NCBI GenBank assembly: GCA_907165135.1
Contig: OU015569.1
Coordinates: 11,966,501 to 12,030,500, forward strand
Origin: Oikopleura dioica
Lineage: Eukaryota; Chordata; Appendicularia; Copelata; Oikopleuridae
Reading direction: 5' to 3'
DNA length: 64,000 nucleotides
Part shown: one piece after another, positions 1-9,627 of the stretch
Layout: each line of letters opens with the position of its first letter
Position numbering within the stretch: the stretch's first letter is position 1
Position numbers and translations under genes: made by a program
Notes under the pieces: model-generated
What the model saw: the letters and a program-made list of their open reading frames with translations, nothing else
Databases searched by the model: none
What the model was told of the DNA's origin: nothing

Positions 1-724
1 TGAATTCAAAGCGCGGCTTCTCGGTTTTAACTTGAGCACCTGTTTCGACGATGAGATTGTTTCCCGCTTGAATGACGTTTTTGACTTGATCTCTGATGAT
101 GAAGACGCGGACCTGGCCACTTCCAGTTGCCTAAAAACGAGTTAGTGCTTTTTCTTTCATTTTAAGGTGTTGCTTACATCTCCTGGTTGTTGAACTGTGA
201 TAATCGACTGCTGTCTGGACTGATCGTTGCCGTGTTGTCCGTCGTTTCCTGAAACAAATATCATCAGAAGACTTTCTTTGGCCTAGGTAAACAATGTCTA
301 CTAGACATCATGAACAGAATCTATTTGAGTCAATTTAATGAATTATATCAACAGAAATGTTGGTCGAAATGGGCATTTTATCAAAGTAAGAGAACATTTA
401 TTAAAATCTTTGTGAAAAAATATGATCGAAATTTGAAATTTTGGTCATTTGAGAAAGAAAATAAGGGGTTAATCATCCATTTGACTATACAAAATAAGGT
501 ATCATTTTGCTAGTTTCCGGAAAAAGGAAAAAAAAGACTTTTGATTAATCCCACTTCATGATCATTGATCATCTTTGTTTATCTAAGTTTTTCTTACCAA
601 GAAGCTCTCTCCTCAAGTTCTGGTCATTCATGCAGATTCCGATGTTCTGAGCATTGTTGATTCCGTTGTCGCTGAGGTGCGGGTGTCCTGGCTCATTAAA
701 ATTCAAATAGTTATCTAAGTCCAT
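1..724 (-). CDS. Unknown protein, 5' part of gene, cut by window edge
   Basis: The product was not recognised. Three exons read on the minus strand: 598-724 (ATG at 724, beginning MDLDNYLNF), 178-248 and 1-130, joined by canonical GT-AG introns of 349 bp and 47 bp. The joins keep frame across LRRELL-GNDGQ and QQPGD-ATGSG. The visible product of about 109 residues is rich in Q and N in its middle (HGNDQSRQQ), followed by a hydrophobic and charged segment (VRVFIIRDQ). No signal peptide or known catalytic motif is visible. The open frame continues upstream of the chosen ATG, but that part is low-complexity and looks like 5' UTR. The gene runs off the left edge, so its domain may lie outside the window. 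Confidence 0.55.
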
Positions 725-1224
725 CTTTTTGTTTCTCGTAAGAACACTGTTTTGGAAAGTGGGGAATACGTAATTCCGCTCTGGCGCGCTGCTGAAACTC
801 GTCGAAAAGAAACTATTTGACTTTTTCTGTTTTACCAGGAGCTCGAGAGTCAGACACGCCCAGAAAGGAGCTCTTACATAACCCTCCTCTTTTTTTTCTT
901 TTTCGCTTTTTGAAATCAAGGAAGAGGAAGGAGTCTCCTGACGTGAATTAGTGAACTCCGCGAAAATCAACGGGTCCAATTTTTACCGATTTCGGCATCG
1001 GGTTAACTTCTTTCGCCACTACGAGTTACAGTAATCAACTGAAGACTATTCTGTTTCGCGGTTATATAATTGTTACACAATCCAAACGATCAAGCCTTCA
1101 AGAGAGGTCAATTTGTAAAATGGGCAAAACTGAGAAAGAGCACGAGACTTTCTCCCCACACCTTATTTTTTACGAATAATGCATATTTAGCATGAAGTTC
1201 CATCTCACCCAAAAAAAATAAGCC

Positions 1225-1293
1225 GCTTGCGGCTTCGAGATACAAATACGAATTAGCCAGGCATAGCGGCTAAAGTATCTCGAAGCCGCAAGC
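1225..1293. repeat. Short inverted repeat in intergenic DNA
   Basis: Two perfect 19-bp arms (1225-1243 and 1275-1293) carry the core GCTTGCGGCTTCGAG and could form a hairpin. A related palindrome (GAAGCCGCAAGCGGCTTC) lies inside an intron of the neighbouring ABC transporter near 4085-4104, so this is probably a small dispersed element. The rest of 725-2062 shows no convincing coding region. Confidence 0.6.
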
Positions 1294-2062
1294 TGCTTTC
1301 CATTATGTTCAAGTTCGATTTTTACCCAAAAAATGTCCTAGAGAAAAAAATCCAAAAAGGAACGCTAGAATCTGTAATTTGCGGCACCCTTCCTTGACTG
1401 TATGAGAACGACTTCTTGCGCTTTCACAATTTGCTGCCCGTTGTTGTTGTGCGCCATTTACTGCGTATTATTGTGACTGTAACTTTACAGCTTCACCGAT
1501 TTCTAACTGAACAGAAACTCTATTTTTTCTATTTCTGCTATTTCAATTTTAGCAAATTTCAAGAAATCGGTTCTTTCGATAACTTTTTTATTCACAGAGA
1601 GAAAAAAAGGGATTATCTGATAGATTTTCTGAGGTCTAGGATTTTGATATTTCTAAATTGAAAATAGGTAAACACTAGGTGAAGTAAAGAGCATCGGATA
1701 TGTGACAGTGAATCAAAAAAGAAACAATAAGATTAAAATTATAATCATTCGGAAAAAGGGAAAAGCGTATTATCTGTGTGTAACTGAAGTGAACATCGAA
1801 TTTTAAAAAGATACAGACATTAGTATTATCTCACAATGAGCAAGAAAAGGTGAATCAGAAAACGAGCCAGTTTTTTTTTCTACACTGCTTTCTTGAAATA
1901 GCGACCTTTTTCGTCCAGCCGATCAGCTAGCTGGATGGAAAAAGACGCTATCAGAAGAACGGATTGTAGAATTTCGTGATTGCGGCTTCAAGTGTAAATT
2001 TAAGTAAACATGTTTTTTTTCGTGAAATTGAAATTTTAAATAGACTAATTGTAGAAATGAGT

Positions 2063-5000
2063 TCAAGCTGAAGTGCCGGGACTAATGTCATAGTCCTTTT
2101 GGCTGCTAGAATTGGTCACTACTCGCTTGTAAACAACTTTTTCTTTGATCAGGGTCTTCTGCGGCGAGTTTTGACCACTTTCAGCGAGCTGGGCAGCGAC
2201 CAGCTTTGCGTAGTGGTTATTTTTCGTCATTAGTTCGTCGTGATTTCCAGTCTCCACGACGTTTCCTAAAGAGCGTTAATCAAGCTATTGACCAACTTTT
2301 TGCCAATCCTAGCTTGTAAAAACAGCGGCACAGGGAAGGGGAAGTACACCTTTCATTTTGACCTCTAATCACTCTGACCCAGGTCTTATGTGACTCTTTT
2401 TGGAGGCCAAAAACAGGGGTGCACTTCCCTCTCTTGACACATTACTTTTTAGCTTTCCTCTGGTTATCTTTACCTTGATTGATAACGACAATTTGGTCGG
2501 CGTTTTTAACCGTAGATAGTCGATGCGCGATGAGAATGATGGTCATGTTGGCCTCTTGCTGAATTCTGTCGAGCGCAGCTTGGACGATCTTCTCAGAAGC
2601 AGCATCGAGCGCGGAAGTGGCTTCGTCGAGGATCAGAACGCACGGCTTGCGGACGAGACTTCGAGCGATCGCAATTCGCTGCTTTTGGCCACCTGACAAT
2701 TGCTGTCCTTTTTCGCCACACTAGAAAATGAGACAATTGAAAGATGGCTTTTCGGCTTATCTACCTGTGTGTCGAACTTGTCCGCCATGTTCAAAATGAA
2801 CTCGTGAGCAGAGGCCATTTTCGTCGCGTTCTCGATTGCCTCGTCGACGTCGTCCACTTCAAACGGCCCGTAAAGAATGTTCTTTTGAATGCTTCGCGCG
2901 AAGAGGACCGGTTCTTGCTGGACAACAGTTACCAAACGGTGGAGACTAGAAAGAAAAATCATTTCCAGCTGAAGAAGTTGCGCAGAACTGACCTTTCGTG
3001 AGTGTATTTTCTGACATCAACTCCGTCGAGCAAAATGTCCCCGTCATTTCGTTCGTACAATCTGGTGATGAGCGAGACGATCGAGCTCTTCCCGCCACCG
3101 GAGGCACCAACAAGCGCAGTGACCTTTCCTTGCGGCGCGGTAAACGACAGTCCTTGCAGAACCGGCTGTTTCGGTCGAGTTGGATAGTTGAACTTGACGT
3201 TTCTGAACTCGATCTTTCCCTCGATCTTGGCAGGAGCGTGCTCGCCCTCGGACAAGTCGATTGCCGCCTGACGATCCATCAGTTGGAAAACGCGTTCTGC
3301 AGAGCCAACTGCTTCCATCAAGCCTGTGTACACGGCACCAATCGAGCCGATCGCATTTCCCAAACTCAACTACAGAATTCATTTTCAAAGTGCAAGAGGA
3401 ATTTTAAACCAACCTGGTAAAGAACGAATGGAATGAGCGTGTCCCCACTGATTCTATCTTCAAGGATGAGATGTCCGCCATACCAAAGTGTCGCTGCCGC
3501 GAGACCGTTTGAAATGAGGATGTTGCCGGACATGTATCCGCCCATGTACCACGCTTTCGTACGCATCCAAGTATACACCAGCTGACACTTTTCTTCGTAG
3601 ACGTCGGACTCGCCGCTTTCGTTGGCGAACGAGCGCACAGTTCTATCAAAAGAAGTGAAAATGGACGAGTAAGTGTCAATACCGAATGTTTCCAAAAGCT
3701 TCCTCTGCTGCAGATCCAGCATCAGCCAAAGTATCCTGGATCTTCTCCTGGAGCACTCGCCACATGTGGCCGTAATAGCGGCCGAGGATGAAACCAAAAG
3801 GAAGCCCAATCACGGTCAAAAGCGACAACTCCCAGCTGAGCTTGACCATCAAGACGATGGAGCCGACAATCGTCACCATCGAGCGCAAGAAGATGTTGAT
3901 ATTGAGCGAGAGTGTGTCCACCATCTTCGAGCAATCGGCAGAGAAGCGATTCGTTATGTCGCCAGTTCGGACGGAGTCGAAAAATGATGTTTCTGAAATG
4001 GAAGAATTTGTAAAATAGGACTGACATAAAGGGCAAAATCAAGAAGCCGATTTCGCGCTTCCCATGGCTTTTGTTTGAATAGCTCGAAGCCGCAAGCGGC
4101 TTCTCGACCCGTCAAAGACCAACCTTGTTTAATGACTTGTCTAAACAGCTTCGTCCTGAGCCGGAGCGTCATTCTGGCCATGACGAGCGTGAACAAGCCG
4201 GATCTGCAGCCAGTAGCGACGCCGGTGGAAATCGTCACCAAAATGATGATAAAGATGTTGCGCTTGAAGCTCTCGACGTCTTGATTGACGACGATGTCGT
4301 TGATGATCTTGCCGATGAACCAGGGATTGAAGAGATCGGAGCCGGCGGCGATGAAGAGCGCGACGAAGGCAAGGACTATCACGTGCAGATCTGGGCAGGC
4401 TTCGGAGAGGAGACGGCCGATCGCTTCGCAGGCGCCGTATTTTCGCTTCCACACAAATTTCGCTGTTTTTCGCGTTTCAAAATTAGAATTATTCGAAGAA
4501 TAATTAGTAGACTGAATTAAGGATCGTAAAAGTATTGGATCGGTCTGAAATCTTGGAAAAAAGATAAATATTGGAGTTCCTCTAGGTTGATTAGCTCAGC
4601 TGCTCCTAGCGGGTCATGTATCCCGCCGTGAAAAGATGGTCTGGTACGCCCTCTTTCGGCCAATATCGTGATAAAAGCGTCCACTCATTAGTTTGTTGCT
4701 ATCAAAAATATCGGATTGAAAATGAACGAAGATTGTTGATGAGTGAACGCTCGAAGTTACTATTACACTTTCGAGTATACTATTTAAATGAAACTTATTT
4801 ATATTATCACGTTGATGTGCAAAGTGTTGTATTAAGTAAAAGGAGGAAATAAAATATCTACACAAGTAAAAGAGTTCTTCTATAAATTATTAAATTGAAA
4901 CGGTTCCTTTGAGTTCTCCCTCGTCTTCTCCCTCTGCAAGAAGTGGTTCCTGATCATTGTCGTTCGAATCCGTAGAAGATTCGTTCGGATCGCCGCTGAA

Positions 5001-5448
5001 CCAGGGAACAGTCATCGAAGCAAGAATCACGAAGAGATTGGTGTAAAAGCATCCACCACTGCTGTCGCGTCTCAAGACAGGGCGATCGCCAGGCAGAATC
5101 GTCGGACTCCGACAAAAGCAGGATTTTGATGAGAAAGTAGATCCCGAACGCGCCGAAAAGGGAGGAAAGGCCCATTCGATAGTGCTCCACGCTCGCGGAG
5201 GATTTCGATCGCCAAACGCCGACGACAATCCCGAAATTGACGAAACCAACGAAGAGGAGGCAGCAAGCGACGTCCGTCAAGTCGTAGTGAATGTCCCAAA
5301 CAAGGACGTGCTCGTCGTGGTCCTTGACGCGGCATTCGTCGAAGAAGCCAAAGCGCAGGAGCGAGAAAAGACCGACCACGAGCGAAACGAGGCCGAGAAA
5401 GCCATGGATCGATTTGGACTTTACGACTTGAGATTGAAAACAGAACAT
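2063..5448 (-). CDS. ABCB9-like: ABCB9/TAPL-like half ABC transporter
   Basis: A half ABC transporter, by family knowledge a lysosomal or ER peptide exporter. The N-terminal exon (about 4907-5448) gives four membrane spans and an acidic tail (EPLLAEGE) resembling the TMD0 of ABCB9. Exons 4124-4462, 3683-3992, 3414-3642 and 2993-3369 give the six-helix core, with ETSFFDS and TVRSFANE as in ABCB9. The nucleotide-binding domain has Walker [15 protein letters not shown] (2474-2720), Walker B VLILDEAT and the AHRLSTV H-loop. The last exon is 2063-2265. Most introns are GT-AG of 40-47 bp. Two joins are uncertain: the N-terminal exon needs a frame change near 5080-5130 (a 37- or 52-bp intron, or an indel), and the 444-bp intron 4463-4906 keeps frame only with a GA-AG boundary. 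The ATG lies two bases after TTTTAG, a likely trans-splice acceptor. Membership of the ABCB9/TAP group is confident; exact orthology is not. Confidence 0.85.
4463..4906 (-). other. 444-bp putative GA-AG intron of the ABC transporter
   Basis: This stretch has no convincing coding potential. Joining G at 4907 to CG at 4462 restores the frame (GELK-AKFVWK) and reproduces the ABCB9 order of TMD0 followed by the core, but the intron must then begin GA rather than GT. No clear transposon ends are visible. Confidence 0.45.
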
Positions 5449-5567
5449 GTCTAAAATTGCTGGGTATGAAGCTTTTGAAAGATTTTTTTAAATAAATAAA
5501 ATCAATCTTTTTTCAGTTGAGTTTTAAAATAATCAGTGAATGAAGAATCAACGCAGAATTCGCCGCT

Positions 5568-5631
5568 CTAGGCTCTGCACCCTGTGTACAAGACCTGACT
5601 CAGGTTTTTTACACAGGTTGCCCAGCCCAAT
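5568..5631. mobile_element. hAT-like MITE, copy 1 (minimal hairpin)
   Basis: A short palindrome of the family described at 40380-40577. It holds CCTGTGTAC and, on the other side, TTTTTACACAGGTTGCCCAGCC, compressed to about 64 bp. It lies just 3' of the LDAH gene. It retains GTGTA and ACACAG at its two inner edges. Confidence 0.65.
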
Positions 5632-7065
5632 TAGCCGCTAGAATTCGCGGAAAAGGAATTGAAAAACAGAAATTGTGAGAATTGAAGTTGTGTAATTGAA
5701 GCTGTATTTTTGGAGGAGTCGGATTTTCGGACTTGTTCGTCTTTTTTTTTCATTTTAATTTTGGCGCTGTCGGAGCAAAAGGGCTTTTTCTCTTGTTGAC
5801 GAATGAGCAGGACGCATTTCTTGGCGACGTACTTGGCCTGGTCGTGGTTTTCGACGAAGGCGTGGGGAATCGTCTCCGGCAGCAGTTGCGGAATCTCTGG
5901 AAAGTCTCGCTTCATGTCCAAATAATACGACATGGGCACCCAATCGTCAGTCTGCGAGTACAAAAGCGAAGTCTGTCGCGCCACCGCTCCAATCGGTGAT
6001 CTGGCCGGCGCACCACTTGTTTCATTTCGTCGCAGGCCATCGTCGTGCAGCTCCAAATCGCGCGAACGAAACCAATAGTTCAAAATAAAAAGTTAAAAGT
6101 TTAAACCGGTCTGTTCCGGAATCTGGTCAAAAACGGCTTTCTCACAAGCTGATGGTATTTTTAATTTGATAGTGGAAATGAATTTTGAATGACCTAACAG
6201 AGCACATGTCGTCGACGATGACTTCGCTGATCAATTCTGGGCTGTTCGGTCGGGCTTTTTGATTGAAGACAGAATCAGGTGGCGGGGAAGAATTGAGAGG
6301 ATGAAGAAAAAGACTTGGACAAAGAACATGCTCCTGATTTTGGGCTATTTTGTGAGAGAAATCAAGGGAACATATCAAAAAGTAGAGTGGGCCTTTGTTC
6401 TCTCATACAAACAAGTGAGAACGTGCCCTTGTTCGTTCATTAGGCCACGTCACCTTACAGATACTGCAAATTAAATAGCCCTTGGATATAGCTATTGAAG
6501 TGGGGCGTCAGATCCTTGCCCCTAGGCGTGATGGCCATTCTTTCGATAGTTGGAGTAAGCCCAATCGCCAGAAGAGTATTCTCGTGAATGCAGTCCAGCA
6601 TCATTCTAGCGCCGATCGAGTGGCCCATCAAAATCAGCCGCGGATGTTCGTACAGGCCCAGTTTGTCGATGATATAGTGCTTCTGCTTCATCTGCGAGTG
6701 GAACATAAGTTTGGACTTGTCGATGTTGCTCTTTTCTTTTGGCACGCTAGAAACCATCCCAGCGTGGGAAAGAATGTGGATCTTCAAGAACGATTTATGA
6801 ATATTCGAAATTGAGAAATTACTTGAAAAAATGGATTTGAAATGTCATTTTATAATCTTGAAATCGTTTCCTCGCAGTGGCAAAGTTTGAAAATCTCTTC
6901 TGCAAAAACTGAATAAAATCTGGCGACTCCCGGATTTCCGGAAATTAAAACAATCGAGTACTTGGGCTCCTCCCTTTTGAGCGAAATGACTTGCGTCCAG
7001 ACTCCTTGGTACTGAATCCACTCTTCTTCGAACTCGTATTTCTTCTCTGGCTCCTGCGCTTCCAT
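5631..7065 (-). CDS. LDAH: Lipid-droplet-associated hydrolase (LDAH family)
   Basis: An alpha/beta-hydrolase-fold protein that in other animals sits on lipid droplets and acts in cholesterol ester and triglyceride metabolism. The first exon 6871-7065 carries VLISGNPGVARFY, like the family's IPGNPGFSAFY. Exon 6459-6781 has ILSHAGM and the nucleophile elbow GHSIGA, then the family-typical PTIERM. A further exon near 6190-6360 encodes a hydrophobic stretch, and the 3' exon (5631 to about 6050) has YSQTDDWVP and IPHAFVENH, aligning with the family's GTIDPWCP and IPHAF, including the probable catalytic His. The first intron (6782-6870) keeps frame only as GA-AG. The frame between 5960 and 6200 could not be settled, so the middle of the model is provisional. 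ATG follows AATTAG, a likely trans-splice site. Confidence 0.8.
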
Positions 7066-7262
7066 TTTCTCTAATTACAGTAGTTTTCAGCGCGAAAGTC
7101 CCTCTCCAGAAAAAATACGCGAATTTGAAGAATCATAAGAATCACGCCGCGCCGCGCTGAAAATTGAAAAACGCGTGGGCGCGCGCCAAAAGCTCCAAAC
7201 TTCAATTGAAATCGCCCGCTTTCAGAAATTCTAACGAAATTCTAGCCAGGGTTTGAAATCTG

Positions 7263-7480
7263 ACGAGCTCACGAGCACGTGAGCACGTGAGTGAGCTCGA
7301 TGAGCATGCTCACGCGTGCTCATGCTCACAGAATTCTGCGCCCTTCGTGCTCACGCGTGCTCATGCTCACCAATTATAGAGCACAGTCGTGCTCACGCGA
7401 GCTCATGCTCATGGATCTCTGGAAGGGCAAATTCTGTGCTCATGAGCACGTGAGCGCGTGCTCATAGCTCACATTTTGAC
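7263..7480. repeat. GAGCA/TGCTC degenerate satellite, left block
   Basis: Dense degenerate repeats of GAGCACGTGAGC and its complement (TGCTCACGCGTGCTCATG), with many local palindromes. The same sequence reappears at 8020-8312, so the two blocks bracket the 55-bp tandem array. Confidence 0.85.
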
Positions 7481-7558
7481 GTGCTAACAGTCGTTTACGA
7501 CTCAAATTGGCAAATTTTATAAGCAGTTCTAACTTGGGGTTGCGCTGGCGGGATTTTT

Positions 7559-7878
7559 GGGCCGTCTCAGCCCCGTTCCTTGATTTCTTAATTTAAGGGG
7601 CTTGACGGCCCTTCGGGCCGTCTCAGCCCCGTTCCTTGATTTCTTAATTTAAGGGCTTGACGGCCCTTCGGGCCGTCTCAGCCCCGTTCCTTGATTTCTT
7701 AATTTAAGGGCTTGACGGCCCTTCGGGCCGTCTCAGCCCCGTTCCTTGATTTCTTAATTTAAGGGCTTGACGGCCCTTCGGGCCGTCTCAGCCCCGTTCC
7801 TTGATTTCTTAATTTAAGGGCTTGACGGCCCTTCGGGCCGTCTCAGCCCCGTTCCTTGATTTCTTAATTTAAGGGCCT
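7559..7878. repeat. Tandem array, six copies of a 55-bp unit
   Basis: Copies start at 7559 (56 bp long), 7615, 7670, 7725, 7780 and 7835 (partial), and are almost identical. Each unit contains a short palindrome, GACGGCCCTTCGGGCCGTC, and an AT-rich part (TTCTTAATTTAAGGG). No ORF spans it. The near-identity suggests recent expansion. Confidence 0.95.
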
Positions 7879-8019
7879 TGACATTGGCTAGGACCTTTGA
7901 GGTGATCAATCTCAGTAACGTTCCCAACCCCACCCTCACCCATTGTTGTTAAACTTCAAATTATCCAAGATTTTAATTTTATTATGGTTTTTATTTAAAA
8001 TTTTGAAAATACTCTAGGC

Positions 8020-8312
8020 TTACTAGCAGCTCATAAGCAAGTGAGCATGAGCTGCTCATGAGCACGTGAGCATGAGCTGTTCATGAGCACGTGAGTGAGC
8101 TCAATGAGCATGCTCACGCGTGCTCATGCTCGCGAAAATTTTAGCACCCCCGTGCTCACGCGTGCTCATGCTCACGAAAATTTTAGCATCCCCTGCTCAC
8201 GCGTGCTCATGCTCACTGAAATTTGAGCATCCCCTGCTCACGCGTGCTCATGCTCACTGAATTTTGAGCACCCACGTGCTCACGCGTGCTCGTGCTCACG
8301 CAAAATTTTCAG
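8020..8312. repeat. GAGCA/TGCTC degenerate satellite, right block
   Basis: At least five near-copies of a unit of about 40 bp, with the core GCTCACGCGTGCTCATGCTCAC separated by short AT-rich spacers. It belongs to the same family as the block at 7263-7480. Confidence 0.85.
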
Positions 8313-8463
8313 ATTTCAAACCCTGATTCTAGCGGAGGATAATATTTATGCCAAAAGCGTTGATAACTTTAATAATTGTATAGGAGCTAAGAAATTTATT
8401 TGAATAAAAAATTATTACAGTGTCATTTTGTCAATGTGGGAAAAGGCTTGGTCCGAGATATAA

Positions 8464-9039
8464 GATGAATGAAAATGGTATTCTCGGGACCAAATCATGA
8501 CCCCTTTCTTTCTAGTGCTTATCTGAAAGCCCATGATCTGAGGAGTTGAATGGTATGTTACTTAGGGTCTGAGTCATTGAAATGACGTCATTTTGCTCGA
8601 AATAAGGCTCTTATGGGGAGAACCTATGTAGTGCCATAACTTTTTATTGAACATATAAAAGTATAGTGATTTTGGGCTTATTCGTAAGAGGAACTTGAGA
8701 TCTAGGTCGGGAGGCATAAACCGCGTTAAACCGGCCGGTTTCAAAATTTTGACCACGTGGTTGACCGGGTGGTTGGCCGCGATTTTCCTCTCCCGACCTA
8801 GATCTCGAGCTGCTCTTTCGAATGAGCCTAAGATCAATATACTTTTATATGTTCAATAAAAGTTATGGCACTACATAGGTTTTCCCCATAAGAGCCTTAT
8901 TTCGAGCAAAATGACGTCATTTTCAATGACTCAGACCCTAAGTAACATACCATTCAACTCCTCAGATCATGGGCTTTCAGATAAGCACTAGAAAGAAAGG
9001 GGTCATGATTTGGTCCCGAGAATACCATTTTCATTCATC
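8464..9039. mobile_element. 576-bp palindromic (foldback) element
   Basis: The two halves are near-perfect reverse complements, centred near 8752. The ends are GATGAATGAAAATGG and its complement CCATTTTCATTCATC. The inner arms share CTTATCTGAAAGCCC and CATATAAAAGTAT, and near the centre GAGATCTAGGTCGGGAG pairs with its complement. There is no transposase ORF. The flanking repeat unit has a second copy at 20581-20622 without this palindrome, which acts as an empty site. Confidence 0.85.
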
Positions 9040-9040
9040 A

Positions 9041-9330
9041 TAATGCTAAGAATTTTTATTGTATCAGTCGTTGCAAAATGAAAAGGGTACACGACGCTTT
9101 CAGCAAAGCGACGAATTCAGCAGGACATTCATTGTCGAGGAGCAGGGGCTGACTTGTTTTCATTTGATAGTTCTGCCAACCGACTGTTCTTTTCCACCAA
9201 ATCTTTCTTGAGGCTTTCTTGTTCCGCCATGTTGAGCGATCTTGGTCCGGGCTGCAAATCCGAGCGAGAGGAAGTTCCCAAACTTCGAATCAAATTGATG
9301 GCTGGGGGACAAAAGTCCAGCACCAACTCC
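9041..9330 (-). repeat. Dispersed repeat with short coiled-coil ORF, copy 1
   Basis: DNA shared with 20615-20990. The minus strand contains a small ORF starting MAEQESLKKDLVEKN and ending APAPRQ. It is Lys/Glu/Leu-rich and heptad-like, so a short coiled coil is plausible. This copy lacks about 100 bp of the coil present in copy 2. Both copies end with the same segment (ATTTTTATTGTATCAGTCG). Whether it is a gene, a pseudogene or part of an element is unknown. Confidence 0.6.
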
Positions 9331-9352
9331 TGGATTAGCTATAATTTTAAAG

Positions 9353-9545
9353 ATGAATATTTCGATGGGCACTTGGTGCTCTATCGAAGGCGGTGGTTGG
9401 GACTACTGCTGCTACAGGACCGATCTCGGAGTCGACCACATCGATATGCCGATTTGGAACCTCTACGGTCTCAGAGGAACAAACGAGAATCTCACAGAGC
9501 TCAGACCGTTATTTGTAGAGCTTCTTGACTTTATCAAAAATTTCA
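9353..9545 (+). pseudogene. Possible isolated exon or relic
   Basis: An open frame reading CSIEGGGWDYCCYRTDLG, then DMPIWNLYGLRG, has protein-like composition. No partner exons were found on either side, and the frame then degrades into low-complexity sequence before the separase start. It may be a relic of a duplicated secreted-protein gene. No function is assigned. Confidence 0.2.
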
Positions 9546-9627
9546 TCTTTTTTATCTCGAGCAACATCTCTTCTTCTCTCGGCACGTCATTTTCGCGTGC
9601 AAGAGAAGGTCGAACTAGAGAAAAACC

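Noticed and set aside
2744-4520. Overlapping plus-strand ORFs opposite the ABC transporter
   Set aside because: The minus strand carries every ABC motif in order with consistent introns; the plus-strand frames have no recognisable sequence.
7559-7878. CRISPR-like array
   Set aside because: The repeats are contiguous with no unique spacers, and the genome is eukaryotic. It is a simple tandem repeat.
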